Source: Verrucomicrobiota bacterium (GTDB lineage Bacteria > Verrucomicrobiota > Verrucomicrobiia > Opitutales > Seribacteraceae). From it: a stretch of DNA of 38,038 nucleotides. Below, piece after piece: positions 7,465 to 17,584 of the stretch. The stretch covers positions 1-38,038 of the forward strand of contig JAQCIX010000003.1 of the NCBI GenBank assembly GCA_027593365.1, read 5' to 3'. The stretch's first letter is position 1. Each line of letters opens with the position of its first letter. Position numbers and translations under genes: made by a program. The notes under the pieces were generated by a model. The model was not told the DNA's origin, did not search any database, and saw only the letters and a list, made by a program, of their open reading frames with translations.

Positions 7465-9051
7465 ATGGGTAATAATAATATTTTGATCTACGATACAACC
7501 CTGAGGGATGGCTCTCAGGCTGAAGGAGTATCGTTTACGGTGGCATCCAAACTGCGGGTAGCCCAAAAGCTTGATCAGTTTGGAGTCGATTACATTGAAG
7601 GAGGATGGCCCGGGAGTAATCCCCGTGACATGGCCTTTTTCGAACAAGCAGTCGATGTAAACCTTTCCCATGCAAAGATAGCCGCATTTGGGTCGACCCG
7701 CCGAGCCAATACACCTGTTGAGGAAGATGCTCAGGTTAAGTTGCTCCTCGATGCGAACACTCCTGTTGTAACCATTTTTGGAAAATCGTGGCTCTTGCAT
7801 GTGACAGATGTGCTCAGAACAACACCTGAAGAAAATCTTCTCATGATTGAAGATACAGTCCGTTACCTCAAAGAAATGGGAAAAGAAGTGGTCTACGATG
7901 CTGAACATTTTTTTGACGGATTTGAGGACAACCCAGAATATGCCCTTTCCTCCCTCGCGGCAGCGGCTCGTGGAGGGGCAGACTTTTTAACTCTTTGCGA
8001 AACCAATGGTGGAAAACTGGTCACCCCATTTCACTTGGCTACGAAAACCGTAGTGGAACGCTTTCCTGAATCCAAAATTGGAGTGCATTGTCATAACGAT
8101 GCCGGAGTGGGTGTTGCCGTGAGCCTGACAGGCGTGGAAGCGGGTGCAGTGATGGTTCAAGGGACCATGAATGGCTATGGGGAAAGAAACGGAAACGCCA
8201 ACCTGACCACGATTATTCCAAACCTTGAATTAAAAATGGAGAGGAAGACCAATTGCGGAAAAAATCTATCAAAACTCCGAGACCTCTCTCTGTTCATTGA
8301 CGATTCCACAAACCTTAGGCCAGACATTCGTGCACCCTATGTTGGGGCAGCATCCTTTGCTCACAAGGGTGGCGTGCATGCGGATGCAGCGTCCAAGTCC
8401 ACCCGCAGCTATGAGCACATTGATCCAGCTACGGTGGGAAATCGTACCCGAGTGCTTGTTTCCGACATGTCTGGTCGAAGTAGTATTATGCTCAAAGCCA
8501 AAGAGATGGGCATGGATGTGGATGGCAGATCACCAGAGATGAAATCGTTTTTGGAAGAATTAAAAGCCCTCGAATTTCGAGGCTATGAATTTGAATCTGC
8601 AGATGCCTCTTTTGACCTTCTTCTTCGTAGGTTTCTTCGCGGTGAAGAACTTGCCTTTGATATCCTCAAATATCATGTGGGTGTAGAAGGTATCAATCAG
8701 GACGATGGTGTGACCTCCGAAGCAACAGTTAAACTTCGTATTAAAGATGAAATCCGGCATGTAGTTGCTGAAGGCAATGGTCCAGTATCTGCATTGGACC
8801 ACGCCCTAAGAAAAGCTTTAGTAAAGGACTTCCCTTACATTGCTCAGGTAAAATTAGTGGACTTCAAGGTTCGTATTTTGGAAAGCAATCAAGGTACGGA
8901 TGCAATAACCAGGGTACATGTAGAATCAACTGATGGTACCTCAACCTGGGGAACCGTTGGGGTGAGTGACAATGTGATTACTGCGAGTTGGGAAGCACTC
9001 GTAGACTCAGTTACCTATAAAATCCTACTCGAATCGGATTCAGCAACCTAG
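7465..9051 (+). CDS. cimA: (R)-citramalate synthase
   Basis: A 528-residue member of the isopropylmalate/homocitrate synthase family, matching the long citramalate synthase group. It condenses acetyl-CoA with pyruvate to citramalate, giving 2-oxobutyrate for isoleucine without threonine deaminase. The TIM barrel begins with DTTLRDGSQAEG (about residues 10-21) holding the catalytic Arg and metal Asp, and has GVHCHNDAGVGVA with the metal-binding HxH. The C-terminal 130 residues form the LeuA-type regulatory dimer domain, the likely site of feedback by isoleucine. The phrase YIEGGWPGSNP separates this group from LeuA. ilvN and ilvC elsewhere in the window act downstream. Its stop overlaps that of the next convergent gene by 4 bases. 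Confidence 0.9.
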   Translation: MGNNNILIYDTTLRDGSQAEGVSFTVASKLRVAQKLDQFGVDYIEGGWPGSNPRDMAFFEQAVDVNLSHAKIAAFGSTRRANTPVEEDAQVKLLLDANTPVVTIFGKSWLLHVTDVLRTTPEENLLMIEDTVRYLKEMGKEVVYDAEHFFDGFEDNPEYALSSLAAAARGGADFLTLCETNGGKLVTPFHLATKTVVERFPESKIGVHCHNDAGVGVAVSLTGVEAGAVMVQGTMNGYGERNGNANLTTIIPNLELKMERKTNCGKNLSKLRDLSLFIDDSTNLRPDIRAPYVGAASFAHKGGVHADAASKSTRSYEHIDPATVGNRTRVLVSDMSGRSSIMLKAKEMGMDVDGRSPEMKSFLEELKALEFRGYEFESADASFDLLLRRFLRGEELAFDILKYHVGVEGINQDDGVTSEATVKLRIKDEIRHVVAEGNGPVSALDHALRKALVKDFPYIAQVKLVDFKVRILESNQGTDAITRVHVESTDGTSTWGTVGVSDNVITASWEALVDSVTYKILLESDSAT

Positions 9052-9833
9052 CCCAACAGCCTGGGTCCGGTTGGTTTCCAGACAGAAGCATTTGTGCTGC
9101 GAAACCATATCTCTGTGGGGATACCTAAATTGGCGGCCAAATGCCCGGGTCCCGAGTCATTACCCAGATACTGATCTGCAAAGCTAAGAAGTTGCTTTTT
9201 TAATTCCACAACAGTCTCTGGTTCCACAATATGGACTCTTGGGCTTTGGGTGATTTCATTCGACCTTACCATCTCTTTCACTTGCTGGTCCGCTTCTCCA
9301 AAAGAAAAAATGACTTCCCGATCCGGTCTAGATTCCAACCAGTTTTGAGCCCGAATAACAAAATCCACTATCGGTAAATTTTTATTCGAACCACCACTCC
9401 CAGGGTGAATCCAATAGGTGCGGTCTTGTCCATTCCAATGATCATCGAGCACCGGATCGGTCTTATAATTTTCAGGCAATTCCCAACCTAGTCTTTGACA
9501 AGCCTGTTCCAAAAAGCTGTCTCCATCCTTTGGCCTTGGATCGATTGCATAACTTTGGGTTACACCGTGCTGCTCCATTTCTTGCTTCCAGCTTTCATCC
9601 GTCCAAAAACTTACCACAATTGACCCTTTAATGTTGGGTGGAGGTTTGCCATCAAGCTCATCGATATCCTCGACTTCGATCCAACTCCATTTCGAATCTA
9701 GCAATTTTGTATAATGACTTCTCGCATATAGACGAACCGAGTGCCCTCTTTGATAAGCAAGTTTCACCAAAGGAAGGATCAAAATAAAATCACCTAACCC
9801 TCCACCACGCAAAAATACGACGGGTGCTTTCAC
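9048..9833 (-). CDS. Glycosyltransferase family 9 (heptosyltransferase-like) protein
   Basis: A 261-residue GT-B fold protein. The N-terminal GGGLGD loop (10-15), the central HPGSGG (143-148) and the C-terminal GNDSGPGHLAANLGIP (from 224) are the hallmarks of ADP-heptose:LPS heptosyltransferases (GT9). It is shorter than the usual 320-350 residues, with a reduced acceptor domain, so the sugar and acceptor are uncertain; an envelope glycan is likely. The start is a GTG at 9833. It is the last gene of the serA-to-thrC run, 47 bases after thrC, which may be accidental for function. Its stop codon overlaps that of citramalate synthase on the other strand. Confidence 0.75.
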   Translation of the reverse strand: MKAPVVFLRGGGLGDFILILPLVKLAYQRGHSVRLYARSHYTKLLDSKWSWIEVEDIDELDGKPPPNIKGSIVVSFWTDESWKQEMEQHGVTQSYAIDPRPKDGDSFLEQACQRLGWELPENYKTDPVLDDHWNGQDRTYWIHPGSGGSNKNLPIVDFVIRAQNWLESRPDREVIFSFGEADQQVKEMVRSNEITQSPRVHIVEPETVVELKKQLLSFADQYLGNDSGPGHLAANLGIPTEIWFRSTNASVWKPTGPRLLG

Positions 9834-9880
9834 TCTTTGGTCTGCTGGTTGAAGAGTATGCAGAAATCAAGCGTGCGTTC

Positions 9881-11245
9881 TTAAGCAGGCTTCAATTTCT
9901 TTTCGATAAAGGAACGAACCGCACCCGAGTCCACGCTGATTTTATATTTTTGAGGAGATTGATCGAGCAAGGCATCTAGAACAGGTGAAGTTGGCTTGCC
10001 CAATCCAGCCTGCTCAAAAACCTGTGGGAATTTTGCTGGGTGAGCTGTGGCCAAGATGACGGCCCGATCAGTAATAGATAAATTTTTGAATGCACAAGCT
10101 GTATGAGGGTCAACTAGGTATTGATGTTCTGTCCAAACCTTTTGGATCAATTCAGGAATCTCAGAGTCAGAAGTGGAAGAACTGGAAAAACCTGCAATAG
10201 AAAAGTCCTCAAAGGAGTATCTTCCTTCAGATCTAAATTTATGCATCACCTCATTCACTCGCTCTGCATTCCCCTCAAAAAAATAAAAAAGAAGGCGCTC
10301 AAAATTCGACGCCACCTGAATATCCATGGACGGGGCCAAGCTCGGACTTACATCTCCTAATAAATAGTTTCCTGAATCAAAGAGTCGATGGAGTACATCA
10401 TTCTGATTGGTGGCCACCCGGAAGCCACCCATCTGAATTCCCATCTTTGTAAGTAACCAGCCAGCGAAAACATTTCCGAAATTCCCGGTAGGTACAACAA
10501 ATTGAGTGACCTCACGATCCTTTGGAGAGAGCCTTAGCCATGCGTATAAATAGTAAACCGACTGAGCGAGGATTCTGGCCAGGTTGATTGAATTCACCGC
10601 GGAAAGACCCATTGATTCACGAAAAGAAAGATCGCCAAATAATTCCTTCACCGTTTTTTGGGCATCATCAAAGGTTCCCTCAATCGCCAAAGGGAAAACA
10701 TTATCAGCACCCGTACAGGTCATCTGCCTTTCCTGCAAAGGAGATACTTTCCCATCTGGATAAAGTATAAATACCGTGACACCAGACTTCCCTAGTAAAC
10801 CAGAGATGGCAGCTGCACCGGTATCCCCAGAAGTCGCACCTAAAACACAAAGCTCACGACCTGTTCTTCTGATTTGTAATTCGTAGAAATTACCCAGCAG
10901 TTGCAGAGCGAAATCCTTGAATGCCAAAGTTGGTCCATGAAAAAGCTCCAAAACCTGCCAGTTTTCACTCAAAGGAACAAGTGGAGCAATTTCCGAATGT
11001 GAAAAGTTTGAATAGGCTTTGAAAATGGCATCGCGAAGATCTGAATCCTCTAGATCGGTCGCGAAGTATTTGAAGAATTCATAGCAAAGTTCTGGATAAG
11101 ACAAGGTTGTCCAACGATCTAACTGATCTGATAGGTCGGGAAAGGAAACCGGCAGGTACAACCCTCCATCTGGAGCCAATCCTTGAGAAACCGCTTCAGA
11201 GAAAAGGACCGGTTCGGCACCTCCACGCGTACTGAGGTACTGCAT
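9881..11245 (-). CDS. thrC: Threonine synthase
   Basis: A PLP enzyme of about 454 residues that converts O-phosphohomoserine to threonine. The N-terminus MQYLSTRGG and GLAPDGGLYLP are typical of the family. The PLP lysine lies in GPTLAFKDFALQLLGN (K110 counted from this start), and LGATSGDTGAAA is the phosphate-binding loop. The longer form, of the fungal and enterobacterial type, fits the length. An ATG two codons upstream (11251) is an alternative start. It directly follows lysC with a gap of 12-18 bases and belongs to the hom-lysC-thrC run; no homoserine kinase (thrB) is present in the window. Confidence 0.95.
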   Translation of the reverse strand: MQYLSTRGGAEPVLFSEAVSQGLAPDGGLYLPVSFPDLSDQLDRWTTLSYPELCYEFFKYFATDLEDSDLRDAIFKAYSNFSHSEIAPLVPLSENWQVLELFHGPTLAFKDFALQLLGNFYELQIRRTGRELCVLGATSGDTGAAAISGLLGKSGVTVFILYPDGKVSPLQERQMTCTGADNVFPLAIEGTFDDAQKTVKELFGDLSFRESMGLSAVNSINLARILAQSVYYLYAWLRLSPKDREVTQFVVPTGNFGNVFAGWLLTKMGIQMGGFRVATNQNDVLHRLFDSGNYLLGDVSPSLAPSMDIQVASNFERLLFYFFEGNAERVNEVMHKFRSEGRYSFEDFSIAGFSSSSTSDSEIPELIQKVWTEHQYLVDPHTACAFKNLSITDRAVILATAHPAKFPQVFEQAGLGKPTSPVLDALLDQSPQKYKISVDSGAVRSFIEKKLKPA

Positions 11246-11263
11246 ATGCATTAAGGTCGAATC

Positions 11264-12478
11264 CTACTTCCCCAAATCAAATGCTTGGTGAGCCACCCGG
11301 GTAGCTTCATCTCCGCTATCTGGTTCGACGGCCACAGATATTTTGATCTCGGAAGTACTGATCATGAGCATATTAATTCCAGCATTTGCTAGAGCATCAA
11401 AGAAAGTAGCCGCTACCCCAGAGTGAGAACGCATCCCTACGCCAACCACAGATACCTTGATAATATTGGTGCTTTTACCGAGCTTCCCGCCATTCCCATC
11501 TGCAAAATGTTCCTTCAAAGCTTTTTCTGCCCGAAAGGCGTCCTCCGTGGGGACAGTAAAGGAAAGATTAGCCAATCCCTGGCGACCGACATTTTGAATA
11601 ATCATATCCACGATCACACCTGCTTCAGCCATCACTTTGAAAACTGCTGCAGCAGCCCCCGGACGATCGGGTAACTCGGTCACACTGATGCGGACTTGAT
11701 TTTTGTCTGTGGCTACGCCGCTGACCAGCATATCCTCCAATGATTTTACTTTCTTTTTAACCATGGTACCTGATTTTTTGGAAAAACTTGAACGAACTTC
11801 GAATGGTATATCGTGCTTCTGTGCAAACTCGACCGCACGGGTTTGCATAACCTTGGAACCGCTACTCGCTAGCTCCAACATCTCTTCATAATTGATTTCT
11901 GGAATTTTTCTGGCGTCTGGAACAATTCTTGGATCTGCGGTGTAAACTCCTTCCACATCGGTGTATATTTGGCAGGCTTTCGCGTTTAATGAACCAGCCA
12001 ATGCAATCGCACTTAGATCGGAACCACCCCGACCAAAAGTAGTCACATCCCCATTTTCATTAACTCCCTGAAACCCAGCGACCACTACCACATTTCCAGC
12101 TCGCAATTGTTTGCGTAAATCTCCTCCTTTGACTTCTCGTATCCGGGCTTTCGCATGCAAGCCTTCGGTGACAATTCCAACCTGCCAACCGGTTCTGGAA
12201 ATCGCAGGAACATCAATGGCATGTAAGGCCATACAAAGAAGTGCAATCGTTTCCTGCTCACCACAGGTCATAAGCATATCCAGCTCCCTTTCAGATGGGC
12301 TTTTTTGAATGGCTTTAGCTCGGTCAATTAATTGATTGGTCACCCCTGCCCGTGCAGAAACAACGACCAAAACACCCAAACCAGCATCCACTGTCGATTT
12401 AACCCGACGAGCTACTTTTTTAATCCGGTCCACATCTGCAACCGATGTTCCGCCATATTTTTGTACCACCACATTCAT
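11264..12478 (-). CDS. lysC: Aspartate kinase
   Basis: The first enzyme of the aspartate family pathway, about 404 residues. KYGGTS is at residues 7-12, and FGRGGSDLSAIALA and YTDVEGVYTADPR mark the kinase domain. Two ACT domains follow from about residue 260 (VRISVTELPDRPGAAAAVF and VSVVGVGMRSHSGVAATFF), the sites of lysine/threonine feedback. I chose the ATG at 12478 rather than 12502, because it gives the family N-terminus and places the start one base after the hom stop codon (TAA-G-ATG), a layout suited to translational coupling. In some relatives an internal start yields a separate regulatory subunit; I cannot tell here. Confidence 0.95.
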   Translation of the reverse strand: MNVVVQKYGGTSVADVDRIKKVARRVKSTVDAGLGVLVVVSARAGVTNQLIDRAKAIQKSPSERELDMLMTCGEQETIALLCMALHAIDVPAISRTGWQVGIVTEGLHAKARIREVKGGDLRKQLRAGNVVVVAGFQGVNENGDVTTFGRGGSDLSAIALAGSLNAKACQIYTDVEGVYTADPRIVPDARKIPEINYEEMLELASSGSKVMQTRAVEFAQKHDIPFEVRSSFSKKSGTMVKKKVKSLEDMLVSGVATDKNQVRISVTELPDRPGAAAAVFKVMAEAGVIVDMIIQNVGRQGLANLSFTVPTEDAFRAEKALKEHFADGNGGKLGKSTNIIKVSVVGVGMRSHSGVAATFFDALANAGINMLMISTSEIKISVAVEPDSGDEATRVAHQAFDLGK

Positions 12479-12479
12479 C

Positions 12480-13814
12480 TTAAGATACGCCGTTTGGATC
12501 AAACATTCGGAAAAGCACAGGCTCTTCCATCACACCTGGCAGATTTTTTAACTTTTCCAGTGCGAGAGAAATTAAGTGTTCGTTTGTTTGGTGAGTCGTG
12601 AGAATGAGACTGGCGGGTTCATTGTTCTCGTGGGGAGTTTGAGAAACGGTGGCTAGACTGATTCCCACATCTGCCATACACTCAGCAATTTTAGCCAACT
12701 GACCTGGTCGGTCATCCACCAGTAATCGCAAATAAAAACGACCATCTATTTCTTCAGGAGAAGCCGGGGAACAGGCACTCGAAGAAACATGCAAAAGTTT
12801 GGGCATCGACGAAATCTCTCTGGTATGTTTTACCACATCAACCAAATCAGAAATAACGGAACTGGCCGTTGGGTCCTGACCAGCTCCCCGACCTGTTAAA
12901 ACAACCGTGCCTACTACGCTTCCATTTAAGCAAACCCCGTTATGCACCCCATCGGTTCTCGCAATCGTCTCCTCGAGAGGAATCAATGCGGGGTGAACTG
13001 CCACAGCAACATGGTTGTTGGAGAAATTCCTTCGAATGACTCCAATCAATTTTATCCTGCAACCTAGGTCTTCAGCTGCCTTTAAGTCTTGATTGGAAAT
13101 CCGGCGAATGCCTTCGACGGTAACTTCATTCAAATTCACCCAGATACCGTGGGCCAGATAAGCTAAAATAACCGCTTTATGAGCCGCATCCACGCCGTCG
13201 AGATCAAGAGCTTCATCCGCTTCCACATAGCCAAGATCTCGGGCATCTCCAAGCACCTGATCAAAGCTCGCACCTTCTTTTTCCATGCGGGTAAGGATGT
13301 AATTGGATGTGCCGTTCAAAATGCCATAGATAAGGGGGAACTCGTTCGAGACCAAGCTCTCGCGTAGAACCTTGATGATGGGAATTCCACCGGCTACGCT
13401 CGCTTCAAAGCCGTAGCCCACACCTGCATCCTCCGCCGCTTTAAAAAGCTCCTGACCATGTTCGCAGATGAGTGCTTTATTCGCGGTAACCACAGATTTC
13501 CCCTGGGCAAATGCTCGCAAGGTTAGCTCCCTTGCCTCCTCAACTCCGCCAATTAATTCGCAAATTAAATCGATGTTTGGATCATCCACAATCGAGTGTG
13601 AATCCGTAGTAAGCTGATGAGACTCTATCGACACCTCCCTCTCCTTTTCAAGGTTGCGAACCGATGCACGAGTGGGGATGAGTTCAACTCCTAAAATTTT
13701 GGGCCAAAACTCAGCATTGCAAACCAAATGTTTCCATGTTCCCTGACCCACCGTGCCCAAACCCAATATACCAATCCGAATAACCTTGGTGGGTTCTTTA
13801 TTTGATATGGTCAT
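12480..13814 (-). CDS. hom: Homoserine dehydrogenase
   Basis: A 444-residue NAD(P)-dependent reductase of aspartate semialdehyde to homoserine. The Rossmann GLGTVG is at residues 18-23, the catalytic domain has GILNGTSNYILTRME and GYVEADEALDLDG, and a C-terminal ACT domain (from about 360, RLLVDDRPGQLAKIAECM) suggests allosteric threonine inhibition. It follows plsY by 9 bases and is coupled to lysC. A GAGG lies upstream of the ATG but about 13 bases away, too far for a normal Shine-Dalgarno. It is a single enzyme, not the kinase-dehydrogenase fusion of enterobacteria. Confidence 0.95.
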   Translation of the reverse strand: MTISNKEPTKVIRIGILGLGTVGQGTWKHLVCNAEFWPKILGVELIPTRASVRNLEKEREVSIESHQLTTDSHSIVDDPNIDLICELIGGVEEARELTLRAFAQGKSVVTANKALICEHGQELFKAAEDAGVGYGFEASVAGGIPIIKVLRESLVSNEFPLIYGILNGTSNYILTRMEKEGASFDQVLGDARDLGYVEADEALDLDGVDAAHKAVILAYLAHGIWVNLNEVTVEGIRRISNQDLKAAEDLGCRIKLIGVIRRNFSNNHVAVAVHPALIPLEETIARTDGVHNGVCLNGSVVGTVVLTGRGAGQDPTASSVISDLVDVVKHTREISSMPKLLHVSSSACSPASPEEIDGRFYLRLLVDDRPGQLAKIAECMADVGISLATVSQTPHENNEPASLILTTHQTNEHLISLALEKLKNLPGVMEEPVLFRMFDPNGVS

Positions 13815-13823
13815 AAAAGATTA

Positions 13824-14456
13824 CTAGCCTCTATTTTTGGCTTTTTTTTCGAAACGATTTTCTGTACCTGCACGGAGGCGCACAAGGTTGGAACGATGTC
13901 TCCATACAATCCAACCCATAACCACAAAGGCTAATATTGTTTGCCCAACAGCTCCATGGTCACTCGCAGAAAAAACCAGGGAACAAACAGGGAGGCTTAG
14001 TCCAAAAGCAATCGATGCGACCGCCACATATTTGGTAAGGTAAAAGGTAAGTAGCCATACAAACAAACCAACCAATAAGCAGGCAGGCATTACAGCCAGT
14101 AATCCTCCCATGGCCGTGGCGACCCCTTTCCCTCCTCGAAACCCCGTAAAAATCGGATAAGTATGGCCAACGACCGCAGCGGGGAGTCCCCATAAGCCCA
14201 GAGTCAAATCTCCAGAAAACGAAAACAAGGGAAACTGAAACCAGCAAACAGCGAGTACGCCTTTGAGGAAATCCAGCACAAAAACAGAGTATCCCATTGG
14301 CTTCCCCAGTGTACGTAAAACATTTGTGGCTCCAGGATTTCCGCTTCCAACCGAGAAGATATCCACCCCTGCCCGCTTCGCAATGATCACAGCCCAGGGA
14401 ATCGAACCAATCAAATATCCGATGATTAAAACGGCAATGGTTTCGATGGAGAACAT
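13824..14456 (-). CDS. plsY: Glycerol-3-phosphate acyltransferase (acyl-phosphate dependent)
   Basis: A 210-residue polytopic inner-membrane protein with about five hydrophobic segments. All three known PlsY motifs are visible: GSGNPGATNVLRTLGK in the first loop, GFRGGKGVATA in the second, and HRSNLVRLRAGTENRF at the C-terminus. It transfers an acyl group from acyl phosphate to glycerol 3-phosphate, the first step of phospholipid synthesis. It sits 25 bases after serA and 9 bases before hom, an unusual partner set for a lipid gene. The start at 14456 leaves the expected short N-terminus before the first helix. Confidence 0.93.
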   Translation of the reverse strand: MFSIETIAVLIIGYLIGSIPWAVIIAKRAGVDIFSVGSGNPGATNVLRTLGKPMGYSVFVLDFLKGVLAVCWFQFPLFSFSGDLTLGLWGLPAAVVGHTYPIFTGFRGGKGVATAMGGLLAVMPACLLVGLFVWLLTFYLTKYVAVASIAFGLSLPVCSLVFSASDHGAVGQTILAFVVMGWIVWRHRSNLVRLRAGTENRFEKKAKNRG

Positions 14457-14481
14457 CCGACAAAAAAGAATTACAAAAAGC

Positions 14482-16077
14482 TTAGTTCTGCCTAGATACC
14501 CGGGCTTCCTGAATATCAGAATCTGATACCAGCTTCTTCAAAACTTCAGCGGATGGTTCATCATCCAACTCTAAAATGGTTAAGGCAGACTCGGAACCCT
14601 CAGAACGGCTAAGGGACATGTTTGCTATGTTTACCCCAAACTCACCAAGAATAGTCCCTACTTTACCCACAATCCCGGGCTTATCCAAGTTGCGCACTAC
14701 CAATAAGGTATCGACTGGACGGGCTTCGATCGCTTCTCCATCGACTTCCACAATTCTGGGATCTGCATTCTTACCAATGATGGTTCCCCGGACGGACTGT
14801 TCTTTTCCATCTGCATCGATGGTTCGCACCTCAATCAATTCGTTGTAATCAACCGAAGAGGAAGAGGTTGTGGTTTCGACCTTAATGCCCATTGCTTTTA
14901 TTTTATAAGGGGCATTGACATCATTGACTCCCTCATCTCCAGCAATTCCTTTGAGCCAGCCCTTTTGCACAGCCCTTGTTAATGGAATTGTATCAAACTC
15001 AACCATTCCTCCCCAATAGGTGATGTGCAAAGACTGGACCGTATTTTGGCATGCCTGACGGGCAAAAGCACCCAACCGCATGCATAGCTCAAGGTAAGGA
15101 CTCAGGGTAACTAAGTCCTTGGGATCAATCGAAGGCATATTGATTGCGTTTCGTATACGCCCGCCCTGCAAAACCTCTGCGATTGCTTCAGCAATTTCCA
15201 CCCCGACACTTTCCTGTGCTTCTTCGGTCGATGCACCCAAATGAGGGGTTAAGGTTAAATTTTCTAAGGATCGAAATTCGTGATCTTCTGGAAGAGGCTC
15301 CTGCTCATAAACATCCAGTCCAGCAGCAGCCACTTTTCCGCTCTTCAGGGCCTCAACAAGAGCCGATTCTTTGATAATTCCACCTCGGGCACAGTTAAAT
15401 ACACGCACACCGTCCTTCATTTTTGCAAATGCAGCCTCATCCACCATGCCCTTAGTTTCTGCAGTCATGGGCATATGGACGGTGAGATAGTCGGCCCGAG
15501 AAAAAGCTCCATCCAAGTCAACTTTTTCAACCTCGAGTTCTTTCGCTTTTTCGTCTGTTAAGTAGGGGTCATATGCAAGGACAGTCATCTCAAAGGCCTG
15601 GGCACGCTTAGCAACTTCCGCCCCTATTCTACCCATGCCAAGAACGGCCAGAGTCTTATTCCTTAATTCTGATCCTTTGAGAAGTTTACGCTCCCATTTC
15701 CCTTCCCTCATCCCGCTAGCTCCGCGGACAATGGGTCGGGTTCCACAAAGCATGTGAGTAAAAGTTAATTCAGCCGTAGCGATCGTATTTCCACCAGGAG
15801 TGTTCATAACGATCACTCCACGCTCGGTGGCTGCCTCTATGTCTATGTTATCAACCCCTACACCTGCCCGACCTACTGCCTTCAGCAGGGGAGCTGCTTC
15901 CATGACATCCCGAGTGATTTGAGTGTCACTACGAACGATGATTGCGGATGCATCTTTTGCATGTTGAATCACCTCTTCAGGTGATGAACCATAGGCTTCA
16001 ACAACAGTAAAACCGTCCTGCTTTTTGAGAAATTCCACTCCGAGTGGAGAGATACGATCCGCGACAAGAATCTTCAT
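14482..16077 (-). CDS. serA: D-3-phosphoglycerate dehydrogenase, long (ACT-domain) type
   Basis: The first step of serine synthesis, 531 residues. The nucleotide-binding GMGRIG is at 147-152; catalytic R231 (CARGGI), E260 (QEPLPE) and H279 (TPHLGAST) are all visible. Residues about 310-450 form the intervening domain, and a C-terminal ACT domain ([19 protein letters not shown]) follows, the type-1 architecture seen in many bacteria, where serine may inhibit. It is the first gene of the probable serA-plsY-hom-lysC-thrC-GT9 operon and is divergent from ffh, with 124 bases between starts. The sequence just before the ATG is CCACCCT, the opposite of a Shine-Dalgarno. Confidence 0.95.
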   Translation of the reverse strand: MKILVADRISPLGVEFLKKQDGFTVVEAYGSSPEEVIQHAKDASAIIVRSDTQITRDVMEAAPLLKAVGRAGVGVDNIDIEAATERGVIVMNTPGGNTIATAELTFTHMLCGTRPIVRGASGMREGKWERKLLKGSELRNKTLAVLGMGRIGAEVAKRAQAFEMTVLAYDPYLTDEKAKELEVEKVDLDGAFSRADYLTVHMPMTAETKGMVDEAAFAKMKDGVRVFNCARGGIIKESALVEALKSGKVAAAGLDVYEQEPLPEDHEFRSLENLTLTPHLGASTEEAQESVGVEIAEAIAEVLQGGRIRNAINMPSIDPKDLVTLSPYLELCMRLGAFARQACQNTVQSLHITYWGGMVEFDTIPLTRAVQKGWLKGIAGDEGVNDVNAPYKIKAMGIKVETTTSSSSVDYNELIEVRTIDADGKEQSVRGTIIGKNADPRIVEVDGEAIEARPVDTLLVVRNLDKPGIVGKVGTILGEFGVNIANMSLSRSEGSESALTILELDDEPSAEVLKKLVSDSDIQEARVSRQN

Positions 16078-16201
16078 AGGGTGGTAAATAATAAAAGGGA
16101 AAAAGATAGACTAAGCTATTCGGGTTATTTGGCAACGCGTAAAGAAAGCAGAGGATTTCGGGCTTTCCCCGCTCGCAAGTCAATGTCATGTTTACATCCC
16201 C

Positions 16202-17584
16202 ATGTTTGAGAGTTTAACTGATAAATTAAGCACCGTTCTTCGATCGATTGGAGGCAAAAGTAAACTAACGGAAGACAATATTTCCGAAGCACTTACCGAA
16301 GTGCGAAAAGCCCTCCTTTCTGCCGATGTCCATTTTCGGATCGCCCGGGAGTTTATTGATGATGTCAAGGCTTCCTGCCTCGGTCAGGATGTTTTAAAAG
16401 CTGTCTCCCCAGGACAACAAGTCGTAAAAATCATCAACGATGAATTAGTCCGACTTCTCGGGGAAGGAAATTCAGAGATAAAAGAGGATCGTCCTTTGCG
16501 GGTGCTCATGGTGGGTCTACATGGCGCAGGAAAAACGACCACCTCTGCAAAACTAGCTAAGCACCTCTCCAAAAGTGGCAGAAAACCAATGTTGGTTGCC
16601 TGTGATGTCTACCGACCTGCCGCGATTGATCAGTTGGAATTCCTGGCCAAGCAAGAAAATTTCTCATTTTATGCGGATCGTGGAAACCAAGATGTTCCTG
16701 CTATCGCTAGGGCGGGTTGGGAAAGCTCCAAGTCTCATGGTTCAGATCTTGTAATTTTTGATACCGCAGGCCGCTTACAAATTGATGATGAATTGGTTTC
16801 CGAGCTTGAGGATCTAAAACGTAAGATCGATCCCCATGAAATTTTGTTGGTAGCAGACTCCGCACTCGGACAGGAAGCTGTCAATGTGGCTAAAACTTTT
16901 AATGAAAGACTTGGTTTAACTGGAATCATCCTCACAAAAACGGATGGCGACGCCCGAGGAGGTGCTGCCCTTTCGATGAAGAAAGTAACGGGTGCCCCCA
17001 TAAAATTCATAGGCACAGGCGAGAAAATCGATGAGTTTGAAACCTTTCACCCAGACCGACTTGCCTCGCGAATCCTTGGTATGGGGGATGTCGTCTCCTT
17101 GGTTGAGAAAGCTCAGGAACACTTCGATGAGGAAGAATCGGCTCGCATGGCAGAAAAAATGCTTAAAGCCGAATTTGATTTCGAGGATTTCCTCGCTCAA
17201 ATGAAGCAGATGAAAAAGCTCGGGTCGATGGGATCCATTGCAAAGATGCTTCCAGGTATGGGAAATGTACAAGTTGGGGACAAAGAAGAAGCCGCCCTGG
17301 GTAGACACGAAGCGATTATTCTTTCCATGACCAAGCAGGAAAGGAAGTTCCCGAGAATAATCGGGGGTTCCCGTAGAAAACGGATTGCCGATGGGGCTGG
17401 AGTTCAAATTCGGGATGTTAATTTACTGATCAAACAATTTTCTCAAATGCAAAAAATGATGAGAAAAATGAAGGGTGGTAAAATGAAACAATTGATGAAC
17501 GCCTTTGGAGGAGGGGGTGGAATGCCCGACCTCGAAGGTATGGACCCCAAGCAATTGGCTAGGCTTGCTAAGCAGTTTAAATAG
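16202..17584 (+). CDS. ffh: Signal recognition particle protein Ffh (SRP54)
   Basis: A 460-residue GTPase that binds 4.5S RNA and signal sequences and targets nascent membrane proteins to FtsY. The N domain covers residues 1-95. The G domain has GLHGAGKT at 105-112 (usually GLQGSGKT), DTAGR at 187-191 and TKTDGD at 245-250. The methionine-rich M domain begins at about 320 and includes [26 protein letters not shown] for RNA binding, then a Met/Lys/Gly-rich tail. The start at 16202 gives the standard MFESLTDKL beginning. The 3' end overlaps the convergent trpF by 8 bases. No 4.5S RNA gene was seen in the window. Confidence 0.97.
   Translation: MFESLTDKLSTVLRSIGGKSKLTEDNISEALTEVRKALLSADVHFRIAREFIDDVKASCLGQDVLKAVSPGQQVVKIINDELVRLLGEGNSEIKEDRPLRVLMVGLHGAGKTTTSAKLAKHLSKSGRKPMLVACDVYRPAAIDQLEFLAKQENFSFYADRGNQDVPAIARAGWESSKSHGSDLVIFDTAGRLQIDDELVSELEDLKRKIDPHEILLVADSALGQEAVNVAKTFNERLGLTGIILTKTDGDARGGAALSMKKVTGAPIKFIGTGEKIDEFETFHPDRLASRILGMGDVVSLVEKAQEHFDEEESARMAEKMLKAEFDFEDFLAQMKQMKKLGSMGSIAKMLPGMGNVQVGDKEEAALGRHEAIILSMTKQERKFPRIIGGSRRKRIADGAGVQIRDVNLLIKQFSQMQKMMRKMKGGKMKQLMNAFGGGGGMPDLEGMDPKQLARLAKQFK

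Noticed and set aside
7438-7908. 156-residue minus-strand frame inside citramalate synthase
   Set aside because: It is a shadow of the well supported cimA gene on the other strand, with cysteine- and histidine-rich composition typical of antisense frames.
13960-14463. 167-residue alternative frame over plsY
   Set aside because: plsY in the other frame has all three family motifs; this frame lacks any and is cysteine- and tryptophan-heavy.
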